Shown: positions 24,650 to 32,623 of the stretch, piece by piece
Layout of the letters: the number at the start of each line of letters is the position of its first letter
How positions within the stretch are numbered: position 1 is the stretch's first letter
From: JACVRW01 sp034664125
Lineage (GTDB): Bacteria > Actinomycetota > Thermoleophilia > Solirubrobacterales > Thermoleophilaceae
Reading direction: 5' to 3'
Length of the DNA: 64,000 nt
Assembly: GCA_034664125.1 (NCBI GenBank)
Contig: JAXDIG010000048.1
Span: 1-64,000 of the forward strand
The notes under the pieces: model-generated
Seen by the model: the letters and a program-made list of their open reading frames with translations, nothing else
Told to the model about the DNA's origin: nothing
Database searches by the model: none
Made by a program: the position numbers and the translations under genes

Positions 24650-24889
24650 TTTCTGCAAGACGGGCGTCCTTTCCTGCGCGATTTGCGCTCCCTTCGGAGG
24701 CGCATCTCGTGCATCTAGCCAGCTGTTCTAGAAAGGGCGAGCGCGGTTCAAGTTTCCGTCGTACGGTCACCTCTCGGTTGGCAGAACGCGGGTCCCGAAA
24801 AGGGGAGGCGTTCGAGACGTAGCCCGCTTCTGGGGCAGCCGCCGAGCTAGCGGGTTACCAAGCATCCTCTGAAAAGGAGTTGTTCTTCC
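24650..24889 (+). promoter_or_regulatory. Long, apparently structured leader of the collagen-like gene
   Basis: About 240 bases without a gene. Pairable elements include GCGCTCC with GGAGGCGC near 24690, AACGC (24785-24789) with GCGTT (24808-24812) enclosing CCC-GAAAA-GGGG, and CCCGCT (24823-24828) with AGCGGG (24849-24854) just before the AAGGAG site (24874-24879). The end, TAGCGGGTTACC, recalls the 3' part of the c-di-GMP-I riboswitch. The rest does not align well enough for a call. Confidence 0.4.
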
Positions 24890-26518
24890 ATGGGTTCTCC
24901 TGAACTCAAGCGGTCGCGTGGGCGGATAACGCACGCGAAGGCGCTTGCAGCGTGTACCGGGGCGGCGTTGCTTGCCGGCGGTGCGATGGCAGTGGGGGCG
25001 ATCCCCAGTGCCAACGGAACGATCTCGGGCTGTTCCAACGACAAGACCGGATCCCTGCGCATCGTCGAGCCGGGTGAGAAGTGCGGGAAGAAGGAAACCC
25101 GTATCACCTGGAACGAAAAGGGCGTCAAGGGCAACACCGGAGCCAAGGGCGCCGACGGCCCGATGGGGCCGGTCGGTCCTACCGGACCGAGTTCGTCCGC
25201 CACCAGTCTTACGGGCGGCGACGGTCCTCAGGGGCCCGCCGGTCCGGAGGGTCCCCAGGGCCCCCAGGGCCCCCAGGGCCCCCAGGGCGTCAAGGGCGAC
25301 ACCGGTGACACCGGTGCGGCCGGCGCCGATGGAGCCAACGGAGGCCAGGGCGTGCAGGGCGACGCCGGCGTCGCCGGAGCCCAGGGCATGCAGGGCGAGA
25401 AGGGCGACAAGGGCGACAAGGGCGACACCGGCGACACCGGGGTGGCCGGGGCCAACGGAACTGATGGGGCCAACGGAGCCGACGGGGCCGATGGCGCTCA
25501 GGGCGTGCAGGGTCTTCAGGGCATCGAGGGCATCCAGGGCATCCAGGGCGTTAAGGGTGACGAGGGCGACAAGGGCGATAAGGGCGACACCGGTGACACC
25601 GGTGCGGCCGGCGCCGATGGAGCCGACGGAGCCGACGGCGCTGACGGCGCTGATGGAGCCAATGGAGCGGATGGCGCCCAGGGCATCCAGGGCGACAAGG
25701 GCGATAAGGGTGACACCGGTGACACCGGTGCGGCCGGCGCCGATGGAGCCAATGGAGCCGATGGAGCCAACGGAGCCGATGGAGCCAATGGGGCCGATGG
25801 AGCCAACGGCACCGATGGTGTCCAGGGCGACAAGGGCGACCAGGGCGACAAGGGCGACCAGGGCGACAAGGGCGACAAGGGCGACAAGGGCGACAAGGGC
25901 GACAAGGGCGACACCGGCGACACTGGTGAAGCCGGAGCTCAGGGCGCGCAGGGCCTCCAGGGGATCCAGGGGATCCAGGGCGTCAAGGGCGACAAGGGCG
26001 ACAAGGGCGACACGGGTGCGAGCGGAGCTACCGGTGAGACCGGTGCCGCCGGCTCGGCCGGCTCGATCGGCTCAGTCGGCCCCGCCGGCCCGATCGGAGC
26101 CGCCGGCCCGCAAGGGCCGAAGGGCGACAAGGGCGACCAGGGCATCCAGGGCATCCAGGGCGTCAAGGGCGACACCGGTCTGACGGGTCCGGCAGGTCCC
26201 GCCGGCGCGGCTGGCCCGACCGGCGCGATTGGTCCGGCCGGTGCGGCCGGTGCCAATGGTGTCAGTGGGCTCGAGATCGTGACCAACACGAACTCGAGCA
26301 ACAGCGACAAGGACGACATCATCGCGAGTTGCCCCTCCGGCAAGACGCTGGTGGGAGGCGGGGCTCACACCTCGAACTCCGACGCCTGGGTCACGAACAG
26401 CGGGCCCGGCACAGTGACATCCGGCAAGGCCACCACATGGGTTGTCGACGCAAAGGAGCGGAACAGCATCGCTCCCAGCTGGACGCTGACGGTCTACGCC
26501 ATCTGCGCGACCGGCTGA
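24890..26518 (+). CDS. Secreted collagen-like protein
   Basis: 542 residues. Hydrophobic export signal at about 17-37; a small domain with ISGCSND...EPGEKCGKKE (two Cys, residues 48 and 65) found in actinobacterial surface proteins; a Gly-X-Y collagen-like region at about 78-460 with a single break around residues 99-107 (SSSATSL); and a C-terminal domain with IIASCPSGKTLVGGGAHTSN and a final TLTVYAICATG. The collagen part is dominated by GDKGDKGDT and GADGANG triplets with few prolines, so charge pairs rather than hydroxyproline would stabilise the triple helix. ATG 24890 follows AAGGAG. It is likely a fibrous surface or matrix protein. Confidence 0.9.
   Translation: MGSPELKRSRGRITHAKALAACTGAALLAGGAMAVGAIPSANGTISGCSNDKTGSLRIVEPGEKCGKKETRITWNEKGVKGNTGAKGADGPMGPVGPTGPSSSATSLTGGDGPQGPAGPEGPQGPQGPQGPQGVKGDTGDTGAAGADGANGGQGVQGDAGVAGAQGMQGEKGDKGDKGDTGDTGVAGANGTDGANGADGADGAQGVQGLQGIEGIQGIQGVKGDEGDKGDKGDTGDTGAAGADGADGADGADGADGANGADGAQGIQGDKGDKGDTGDTGAAGADGANGADGANGADGANGADGANGTDGVQGDKGDQGDKGDQGDKGDKGDKGDKGDKGDTGDTGEAGAQGAQGLQGIQGIQGVKGDKGDKGDTGASGATGETGAAGSAGSIGSVGPAGPIGAAGPQGPKGDKGDQGIQGIQGVKGDTGLTGPAGPAGAAGPTGAIGPAGAAGANGVSGLEIVTNTNSSNSDKDDIIASCPSGKTLVGGGAHTSNSDAWVTNSGPGTVTSGKATTWVVDAKERNSIAPSWTLTVYAICATG
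25298..25750 (+). repeat. Three identical 39-bp copies inside the collagen-like gene
   Basis: The same 39-bp stretch encoding DTGDTGAAGADGA occurs at 25298-25336, 25586-25624 and 25712-25750. The second and third copies also share upstream GACAAGGGCGATAAGGG with one nearby difference. This indicates recent segmental duplication within the gene. Confidence 0.85.
25824..25920 (+). repeat. 9-bp tandem repeat (CAGGGCGAC/AAGGGCGAC)
   Basis: About ten in-frame 9-bp units encode successive GDQ/GDK triplets. Gain or loss of units would keep frame and change only the length of the collagen rod. The tract is a likely site of slippage and of assembly error. Confidence 0.85.
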
Positions 26519-26547
26519 TCAAGCTGCAGTAACAGACGGAACCCGAG

Positions 26548-26582
26548 CGGGGGGTCGCGCTTTGCGCGGCCCCCCGTTTTTT
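26548..26582 (+). terminator. Strong Rho-independent terminator of the collagen-like gene
   Basis: CGGGGGGTCGCGC (26548-26560) pairs with GCGCGGCCCCCCG (26564-26576) around a TTT loop, followed by six T. This is the clearest intrinsic terminator in the window and lies 29 nt after the stop at 26518. Confidence 0.93.
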
Positions 26583-26603
26583 CTAAGGCGCTTGGGGGCG
26601 CCG

Positions 26604-27026
26604 CTAGGCGGGCGTCACGCTGCGGATCCGCCAGCGTCCGCTCTGCTTGACCAGGAACACCGTGGAGGTGTTCCCGTTCGCCTCCTTGACGGTGGCGGTG
26701 GCGTTCACGTCGTCCGGGACGTCGACGTTCCGGACCTCGATCTTCGTCTCCGGAGAGAACAGCTTGTCCTTGACCTCGGCGGCGCAGCTCCCGCTGGCCG
26801 AGTTTTTCGTGACGGAGTTGGAGAGCTTGGGCGTGAAGATCTGGTTGCAGATGCGCTCGCCGTCGCCCTCGCGGCTGGCCACCTGCAGGTCGGACATCAC
26901 CTGCTCGACGGCGTCCTGATCGGAATTGCCCCCGCCGTCGCCTCCAAGGCCGCAGCCGCCCAGCGAAGCGGCCGCCATTGCGAGCACCCCGACGAGTCCG
27001 AGCGAGCGTGTTCGCATGCGCTTCAT
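26604..27026 (-). CDS. Putative lipoprotein, NTF2-like fold possible
   Basis: 140 residues. Signal with lipobox MAAASLGGCG, Gly-rich spacer, then DQDAVEQVMSDLQVASREGD and a C-terminal TSTVFLVKQSGRWRIRSVTP, a layout common in secreted NTF2-like/DUF4878-type proteins. Two further cysteines (ICNQIF, GSCAAEV) could form a disulfide. Likely membrane-anchored outside the cytoplasm; function unknown. It is convergent with the collagen-like gene, 21 bp after its terminator. Confidence 0.7.
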   Translation of the reverse strand: MKRMRTRSLGLVGVLAMAAASLGGCGLGGDGGGNSDQDAVEQVMSDLQVASREGDGERICNQIFTPKLSNSVTKNSASGSCAAEVKDKLFSPETKIEVRNVDVPDDVNATATVKEANGNTSTVFLVKQSGRWRIRSVTPA

Positions 27027-27260
27027 CTGGTTGATTGGGTCGGCTCAGCTCCGCTGAACCTTTAGCCGCGACTGCGGCTGATGCACCTTCGTGTTGCGGT
27101 TGGCGCACCGGTCACTCGACTTCGACCTGCTCGACGCGGACATCGAATGGAACACCCGAAATGCGGATCGCCATCGATGGACGGTCAGCAACGAAGGCCG
27201 TGCGGATCGAAACCTACGTGGACCCCCCACAGCCCTCGAAGCCGTGGGGTTGGGGAGTAA

Positions 27261-27334
27261 TCGGGCTGACTGGATTTGAACCAGCGACCTCTCCGACCCG
27301 AACGGAGCGCGCTACCAAACTGCGCCACAGCCCG
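27261..27334 (-). tRNA. tRNA-Pro(CGG)
   Basis: Reads on the minus strand from 27334. The acceptor stem is CGGGCTG paired with CAGCCCG, discriminator A at 27261. The D-arm region is GGCGCAGTTTGGTAGCGC; the anticodon stem CTCCG/CGGAG encloses the loop TTCGGGT, giving anticodon CGG. The T-arm contains GGTTCAAATCC. No CCA is encoded. This tRNA decodes CCG, a frequent proline codon in a GC-rich genome. Confidence 0.95.
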
Positions 27335-27373
27335 AAGCAGCGCCTAGGGTAGCCGTTGGCATACTGAGGCTGC

Positions 27374-28600
27374 GTGAGCGTGTGCCGTTCGATGCTGGCC
27401 CTGGGCCTAGTTCTTGCGACCCTCGCGGGCTGCGACTCAGGCGATGGCGACAAGACGCGTGCCGAGCCGGCCGGTGGGCAGGCCGGTGGGCAGCAGCCCA
27501 CCACCGCCGGCGAAACCGGGAGCGCCGCCCGCGGCGCCCCGGTGCGCCTGCTCCGCCTGGGCCGCTTCGACACCCCGACCTTCCTGGCCGCCCCGCGCGG
27601 CGACCGGCGCCGCTTCGTGGTTCAGCGCGGGGGCACGATCGTGATCGTTCGCGGGCGCCGGCAGCTCGACCAGCCGTTCCTCGACATCTCGGGCGACGTC
27701 TCGACGGATGGTGAGGGCGGGCTGCTGTCGATGGCCTTCGCGCCCGACTACAGGCGCTCCGGGCGCTTCTACGTCTACTACACGGACCGCCAGGGCTACC
27801 TCCAGATCGACCAGTTCTCGCGCTCGGGCGACCCCGACCGCGCCGACCCCGGCTCCCGCCGCTCGGTGATCCGCGTCCCCCACGTTCGCCCGAACCACAA
27901 GGGCGGCCAGCTCCAGTTCGGACCCGACGGCATGCTCTACGCCGGCTTCGGCGACGGCGGGGCGGCCGGCGATCCCGACGAGAACGCGCAGAACCTCGGG
28001 CGCATCCTGGGCAAGCTGATCAGGATCGACCCGCGCCCCGGCGGCGGCTACCGCGTGCCGGCCTCGAACCCGTTCGTGGGCCGCAGCGGCGCCCGCGGCG
28101 AGATCTACGCCTACGGACTGCGCAACCCCTACCGCTTCTCGTTCGACCGCAGCCGCGGGTCGCTCACCATCGGCGACGTCGGCCAGGACGAGGTGGAGGA
28201 GATCGACTACGTGCCCGGGCGCAGCGGCGGCCGCCAGCCGGTCGGCGGCTACAACTTCGGCTGGGACGTGTTCGAGGGGCGCGACCGCTACGAGCCCGGC
28301 AGCGCGCCCGGGGCCGTGCCGCCGGTGATCGCGCACCGCCAGAGCACCGGCTTCTGCTCGATCATCGGCGGCTACGTGATCCGCGACCGGTCCCTGCGCG
28401 GGACCGGCTACAGCGGCCGCTACGTGTACGGCGACCTCTGCCGACCCGACCTGTGGCTGGCCTCCCTGAAGCGCCCGCGGGCGTCCACGCGCCCCTCCGG
28501 TCTGCGGGTTTCGAACCTGGTGTCCTTCGGCGAGGACGGTCTGGGCAGGGTCTACGCTGTGTCGATCGATGGGCCGATCTACCGGATAGGACGCGGGTGA
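27374..28600 (+). CDS. PQQ-dependent sugar dehydrogenase-like lipoprotein
   Basis: 408 residues. Lipoprotein signal with lipobox LATLAGC, low-complexity spacer, then a six-bladed beta-propeller of the glucose/sorbosone dehydrogenase family: GGLLSMAFAPDYRRSGRFYV, HVRPNHKGGQLQFGPDGMLY, IDPRPGGGYRVPASNPF, YAYGLRNPYRFSFDR and DVGQDEVEEIDYV. Such enzymes oxidise sugars outside the cell using PQQ. No PQQ synthesis gene is in the window, so the cofactor is inferred. The start is GTG 27374. The stop overlaps the next gene (GTGA). Confidence 0.88.
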   Translation: MSVCRSMLALGLVLATLAGCDSGDGDKTRAEPAGGQAGGQQPTTAGETGSAARGAPVRLLRLGRFDTPTFLAAPRGDRRRFVVQRGGTIVIVRGRRQLDQPFLDISGDVSTDGEGGLLSMAFAPDYRRSGRFYVYYTDRQGYLQIDQFSRSGDPDRADPGSRRSVIRVPHVRPNHKGGQLQFGPDGMLYAGFGDGGAAGDPDENAQNLGRILGKLIRIDPRPGGGYRVPASNPFVGRSGARGEIYAYGLRNPYRFSFDRSRGSLTIGDVGQDEVEEIDYVPGRSGGRQPVGGYNFGWDVFEGRDRYEPGSAPGAVPPVIAHRQSTGFCSIIGGYVIRDRSLRGTGYSGRYVYGDLCRPDLWLASLKRPRASTRPSGLRVSNLVSFGEDGLGRVYAVSIDGPIYRIGRG

Positions 28601-29220
28601 GGCGACGCGCCGCACTGGTGGCGCTGGCCGCCGCGCTGGCGCTCGTCGGCGCGGCCTCGGCGCAGGCCGCCACGCTAGCGGTGGCCGGCTCGAGGAGCTG
28701 CTATCGCACCGGCGACGCGCTGATCCTCACCGGGTCCGGCTTCACCCCCGGCGCTCCCGTCAACATCACGCTCGAGGGCAAGGACCTCGGCAACCTCACT
28801 GCCGACGCCGCCGGGAACGTCAGCTCGCCGCTCGGCATCCGCGCGCTGAAGGGCGTCAGCAGGCGCACCCTGGTCGCCACCGACGCCGCCAACCCGGCCA
28901 ACGTAGCGACCGCCCAGTTCCTCGGATCGGCCCTGGCCGTGAGGATCCGGCCGCTCAACGGCGCCGCCGGGCGCAAGCTGCGCATCAAGGCCTGGGGCTT
29001 CACGACCGGCAAGCGGCTGTACGCGCACGTGCTGCGCCGCGGCTATGAGCGCAACGTCTCGATCGCGAAGCTGAAGGGACCGTGCCGCACCGGCAAGGCC
29101 CGCCGGCGGATCCTGCCGGCCTCGCTGTCCCCGGGCAAGTACACGGTCCAGTTCGACACGAAGCGCCGCTACTCGCGCAAGACCAAGGTCCGGGTGCGCT
29201 TCCGCGTCACGGTCGCCTGA
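28597..29220 (+). CDS. Secreted Ig-like beta-sandwich protein
   Basis: 207 residues. Signal peptide MRRRAALVALAAALALVGAA, then two beta-sandwich repeats starting around CYRTGDALILTGSGFTPGAP and VRIRPLNGAAGRKLRIKAWG, resembling IPT/TIG-like or bacterial Ig-like folds. Basic C-terminus. It is translationally coupled to the sugar dehydrogenase by a four-base overlap (GTG 28597), so it may act with it outside the cell. Specific function unknown. Confidence 0.68.
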   Translation: MRRRAALVALAAALALVGAASAQAATLAVAGSRSCYRTGDALILTGSGFTPGAPVNITLEGKDLGNLTADAAGNVSSPLGIRALKGVSRRTLVATDAANPANVATAQFLGSALAVRIRPLNGAAGRKLRIKAWGFTTGKRLYAHVLRRGYERNVSIAKLKGPCRTGKARRRILPASLSPGKYTVQFDTKRRYSRKTKVRVRFRVTVA

Positions 29221-29245
29221 CCGCCCGGAGGGGCGCGCTCAGGCG
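29214..29245. terminator. Bidirectional hairpin spanning two convergent stop codons
   Basis: CGCCTGA (29214-29220) pairs with TCAGGCG (29239-29245), and an inner CGCCC (29222-29226) pairs with GGGCG (29231-29235). The hairpin includes the TGA of the plus-strand gene and the stop of the aldehyde dehydrogenase. There is no U-tract. Confidence 0.5.
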
Positions 29246-30732
29246 AGGTTGACCCAGACCGTCTTGTTCTCGAGGTAGGCGTGCAGGCCCTCGCGGCCGT
29301 GCTCGCGCCCGACGCCCGAGGCCTTGAAGCCGCCGAACGGCGCGGCCGGGTCGCCGGCGCTCCAGGTGTTCACCCACACGTCCCCCGCCCGCAGCAGCGC
29401 CGCGAGCTTGTGCGCCTTGGCGAGGTCGCGCGTCCACACGCCCGCGGCCAGGCCGTACTCGGTGTCGTTCGCGCGGCGGGCCACCTCTTCGATCGAGTCG
29501 TAGGGGAGCGCCACGAGCACCGGGCCGAAGATCTCCTCGCGAGCGATCGTGAGGTCGTCGCTGGTCGCGCTGAAGAGGGTCGGCTCGACGAAGTAGCCGT
29601 CGCCCTCGCGCGCCGCGCCCCCGGTGACGAGCTCGGCCCCCTCGGCCTTGCCCGCCTCGATGTAGCCGCGCACGCGCTCCTCCTGCTCGGCGGAGATCAG
29701 CGGTCCCAGCTGCGTCCCCGGGTCCAGGCCCGGGCCGATCCGGGCGGCGCCGGCGGCCTCGACCAGGCCGGCGAGCACGTCGTCGTACTGGTCTGAGTGC
29801 ACGAACAGCCGTGAGCCCGCGTTGCAGGCCTGGCCGGTGTTGTAGTAGATCGCCTGGTAGGCGCCCTTGATCGCCACGTCGAGGTCGGCGTCCGGCAGGA
29901 TGATGTTGGGCGACTTGCCGCCCAGCTCGAGCGTGACGCGCTTGAGCGCCCGCCCCGCCTTGGCGCCGATCTCGCGCCCCACCACGGTCGAGCCGGTGAA
30001 GGCGATCTTGTCGACGTCCTCGTGGTCCACCAGCGCCGCGCCCGTCTCGCCGTCGCCGGTGATCACGTTGAGGACCCCCTCGGGGAGGCCCGCCTCGAGC
30101 GCGAGCTCGCCCAGGCGCAGCGCCGTCAGGGGCGTCTGCTCCGCGGGCTTCAGCACGATCGTGCAGCCCGCCGCCAGCGCCGGGGCGATCTTCCAGGCCG
30201 CCATCAGCAGCGGGAAGTTCCAGGGGATGATCTGCCCGCACACGCCGACCGGCTCCTTGCGCGTGTAGCAGTGCATGTTCGGCTGGGCCACCGGCAGCGT
30301 CTCCCCGGCGATCTTGGTGGGCCAGCCGGCGAAGTAGCGCAGGTGCTCGGCGGCGAGCGCCACGTCCACCCGCTTGGCGAGCTTGACCGGCTTGCCGTTG
30401 TCGAGCGACTCCAGCTCGGCGAGCTCGTCGGCGTGATCCTCGAGGGCGTCGGCGAGGCCGAGCATCGCGCGCGTGCGCTTGGCCGCGGCGATGCCGCTCC
30501 AGCGGCCGTCGTCGAACGCCGCCCGGGCCGCGCCCACGGCGCGGTCCACGTCCTCCGCCCCGGCGTGCGGGACCTCGGCGATCGGCCGGCCCGTCGAGGG
30601 GTCCAGCGTCTCGAAGGTGCGTCCGTCGGCAGCATCGGTCCGCTCGCCGCCGATCAGCAGGCGGTGCGGCCCGGCGGCGAAGGAGCGGGCGGCTTCGGAG
30701 AGGGCGTCCGGCAGGGCTGAGGCGGTGGTCAT
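29239..30732 (-). CDS. NAD(P)+-dependent aldehyde dehydrogenase
   Basis: 497 residues, full-length ALDH. The Rossmann region shows PWNFPLLMAAWKIAPALAAG; the catalytic base is Glu269 in VTLELGGKSPNI and the nucleophile is Cys303 in NTGQACNAGSRLF. EIFGPVL and FGGFKASGVGREHG are family blocks. It oxidises an aldehyde to the acid. It is the last gene of a leftward run after an alcohol dehydrogenase and a hydratase, so it probably takes the aldehyde made by that alcohol dehydrogenase. Start ATG 30732. Confidence 0.94.
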   Translation of the reverse strand: MTTASALPDALSEAARSFAAGPHRLLIGGERTDAADGRTFETLDPSTGRPIAEVPHAGAEDVDRAVGAARAAFDDGRWSGIAAAKRTRAMLGLADALEDHADELAELESLDNGKPVKLAKRVDVALAAEHLRYFAGWPTKIAGETLPVAQPNMHCYTRKEPVGVCGQIIPWNFPLLMAAWKIAPALAAGCTIVLKPAEQTPLTALRLGELALEAGLPEGVLNVITGDGETGAALVDHEDVDKIAFTGSTVVGREIGAKAGRALKRVTLELGGKSPNIILPDADLDVAIKGAYQAIYYNTGQACNAGSRLFVHSDQYDDVLAGLVEAAGAARIGPGLDPGTQLGPLISAEQEERVRGYIEAGKAEGAELVTGGAAREGDGYFVEPTLFSATSDDLTIAREEIFGPVLVALPYDSIEEVARRANDTEYGLAAGVWTRDLAKAHKLAALLRAGDVWVNTWSAGDPAAPFGGFKASGVGREHGREGLHAYLENKTVWVNLA

Positions 30733-30741
30733 GCCCGAAAT

Positions 30742-31371
30742 CTAGGCGAACAGCAGCTCGACGCCGCCCAGTCCGTCGAGCTCGAGCCGCACACGGTCGC
30801 CGGGCCGGGCGACGTGGGGCGGGGCGAGCACGCCCGTGATGATGCGCTGGCCTCCGACGAGCTCCTCGCCTGCCGCCGCGAGGCGCCGCGCGACCGCGTC
30901 GACCATCTCCTCGAGGTGAGCGCCGGTTTCGGCGGGCGCCATCGCGTGCTCCACCTCGCCGTTTACGAGGATGCGGCCCGGTCCCGGCGCGTCGGTGGCC
31001 ACCCGGGGCCCGAATGCGACCGCCCTGTGGAAGATGTTGCCGGCGAGGATCGTCTCCACGTCCTGGTCGAGGTCCGGTGGATCCACGACCTCGAGCGCCG
31101 GCAGCAGCGCGACGATCGAGCGAGCGTCTTCACCCAGCTCGACGGCGACCTCGGATTCGACCACGAGCGGGCCGTCGTCAAGCGACACCTCGGCGCCGTT
31201 CTCGAGCAGCCCATCGCTGGTGAGGAAGCCCGCCACCGGACCGTCGATGCCGAGCTTCTGCTGCGCGGCGGAGACGTTGAAGCCGACCTTCCAGCCGATC
31301 GGCTCGGCGCTCTGGGCGAGCATCTCGCGCCGCCGCACCAGCATGGCCGTGGTGCCGCGTTCCACGCTCAC
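30742..31371 (-). CDS. 2-keto-4-pentenoate hydratase / FAH-family protein
   Basis: 209 residues. Blocks GWKVGFNVSAAQQKLGIDGP, VVESEVAVELGED, ALEVVDPPDLD and AGNIFHRAVAFGP match the hydratase/decarboxylase branch (MhpD, DmpE) of the fumarylacetoacetate hydrolase superfamily, which adds water to 2-oxo-4-pentenoates in aromatic ring meta-cleavage. The usual N-terminal helix of about 40 residues is short here. The GTG at 31371 overlaps the stop of the upstream alcohol dehydrogenase (GTGA). No ring-cleavage dioxygenase is nearby, so the substrate is open. Confidence 0.78.
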   Translation of the reverse strand: MSVERGTTAMLVRRREMLAQSAEPIGWKVGFNVSAAQQKLGIDGPVAGFLTSDGLLENGAEVSLDDGPLVVESEVAVELGEDARSIVALLPALEVVDPPDLDQDVETILAGNIFHRAVAFGPRVATDAPGPGRILVNGEVEHAMAPAETGAHLEEMVDAVARRLAAAGEELVGGQRIITGVLAPPHVARPGDRVRLELDGLGGVELLFA

Positions 31372-32402
31372 GGCGTCATCACGATCTTGAGCGCCTCGCG
31401 CCGGTCGTACACGGCGTACGCCTCGGAGGCGTCGGCGAGCGGCATGTGGTGGGTCACGAGCGGGGTGGGGTCGAGCACCCCCGCGGCCATCATCGCGAGC
31501 ACGCGATCCACGTGCCCGATCACGTTGGCGTGCCCCGTCTTCAGCGTCAGCGCCTTGATCCAAATCACGCCCATGTGCACCTGGATCCGCTCGGCGTAGA
31601 CGCCGATCGCGGCGACGGTGCCGGCCTTGCGCGTGACGCGCGCGGCCAGGTCGAGCGCGTCGGGATGCCCCACGGCGTCGATGGCGGCGTCCACGCCGCG
31701 GCCGTCCGTGGCTGCCTTTGCGGCGGCGCGCGGATCGTCCTCGGTCAAGTGGACCGGCTCCGCGCCGAAGCGGGCGGCGATGTCGAGGCGGTCGGCGACG
31801 GTGTCGATGGCGATCACCTTCGCCGCGCCGGCGGCCTTGGCCGCCTGTACCGCGCACAGGCCGACCGGTCCCAGGCCGATCACGGCGGCGGAGTCGCCGG
31901 GGCGGATGCCGGCCTGGTCCACGGCGTGCCAGCCGGTGCCCATGACGTCGCCGGCGAACAGCGCGGCGTCGTCGGACATGCCCTCGGGCACGCGGCGCAG
32001 CGTGAGGTTCGCGTGCGGCACGAGCACCTGCTCCGCCTGCGCGCCCTGAAGCGCGCCGAGCGTCTTGCCGTGACCGAAGACGCGCCCCTCGTCGCACTTG
32101 TGGAAGTCGCCCCGGCGGCAGAAGAAGCAGTTGCCGCAGGCCGAGCAGTAGCAGCCCAGCACGCGGTCGCCCTCCGCGACCTCGGTCACCGCGTCGCCGG
32201 CCGCCACCACGGTGCCGACGAACTCGTGGCCGAGTGTGAAGCCGGGCTCGATCTGCACGCGCCCGTGGTAGATGTGCAGGTCCGAGCCGCAGACGCCGGT
32301 GGCCTCCACGCGCACGACGGCGTCGTCGCGCTCGAGCAGCTCAGGCTCCGGCCGCTCCTCGATCCGCACCTCGCCGGGGGCCTGGAAGGTGACCGCTTGC
32401 AT
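31368..32402 (-). CDS. Zinc-dependent alcohol dehydrogenase (MDR family)
   Basis: 344 residues. Catalytic zinc ligands are Cys38, His59 and Glu60 (GVCGSDLHIYHG, TLGHEFVG). The structural zinc set is Cys89, Cys92, Cys95 and Cys103. The nucleotide-binding motif is VIGLGPVGLCAVQAAKAAGA, suggesting NAD(P). It is the first gene of the leftward operon with a hydratase and an aldehyde dehydrogenase. A TAGCGT element lies 9 nt before the ATG at 32402. Confidence 0.93.
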   Translation of the reverse strand: MQAVTFQAPGEVRIEERPEPELLERDDAVVRVEATGVCGSDLHIYHGRVQIEPGFTLGHEFVGTVVAAGDAVTEVAEGDRVLGCYCSACGNCFFCRRGDFHKCDEGRVFGHGKTLGALQGAQAEQVLVPHANLTLRRVPEGMSDDAALFAGDVMGTGWHAVDQAGIRPGDSAAVIGLGPVGLCAVQAAKAAGAAKVIAIDTVADRLDIAARFGAEPVHLTEDDPRAAAKAATDGRGVDAAIDAVGHPDALDLAARVTRKAGTVAAIGVYAERIQVHMGVIWIKALTLKTGHANVIGHVDRVLAMMAAGVLDPTPLVTHHMPLADASEAYAVYDRREALKIVMTP

Positions 32403-32411
32403 CGGGGCTGC

Positions 32412-32417
32412 ACGCTA
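32412..32417 (-). promoter_or_regulatory. -10-like TAGCGT for the zinc alcohol dehydrogenase operon
   Basis: TAGCGT on the minus strand ends 9 nt before the ATG at 32402, without a Shine-Dalgarno. The rest of the gap up to 32623 holds no gene that I can support. Confidence 0.4.
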
Positions 32418-32609
32418 GCTGACTTGTTTGGCGTTGTCGGTCGCCCCGGGGTTCAACGGAAGCGGTAAGGGGGGTTCCGCCCTCTGCGATTGGCCCAGCA
32501 GCGCGGCACGAGCCAGCTGACCGCCAGGAAAGAAGGGCTGTGCGGCATCTTGTGGCCCGGGCCTCCCTCTATTGCTGCTGTTCGGCGAAGTGAAGCGCCG
32601 CGCGGCGGA

Positions 32610-32615
32610 TAGATT
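32610..32615 (+). promoter_or_regulatory. -10-like TAGATT inside a hairpin before the thioesterase
   Basis: TAGATT ends 8 nt before the GTG at 32624. It sits mostly in the loop between CGGCGGA (32603-32609) and TCCGCCG (32615-32621), so the promoter overlaps a perfect 7-bp dyad. No Shine-Dalgarno is present. Confidence 0.4.
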
Positions 32616-32623
32616 CCGCCGCC

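Noticed and set aside
24780..24870. c-di-GMP-I (GEMM) riboswitch
   Set aside because: Only the 3' words TAGCGGGTTACC and a GAAA-type loop agree; the GGCAAACC and GACGCAAAGCC blocks and the pairing pattern do not. Kept as a structured leader only.
25121..26269. Short regular repeats suggesting a CRISPR array
   Set aside because: The units are in-frame Gly-X-Y codons without unique spacers; they belong to the collagen-like gene.
27035..27260. Small genes on either strand between the lipoprotein and tRNA-Pro
   Set aside because: Frames are short, lack ribosome sites and show no family pattern; one overlaps the tRNA. The segment holds a terminator-like CCCCAC/GTGGGG pairing only.
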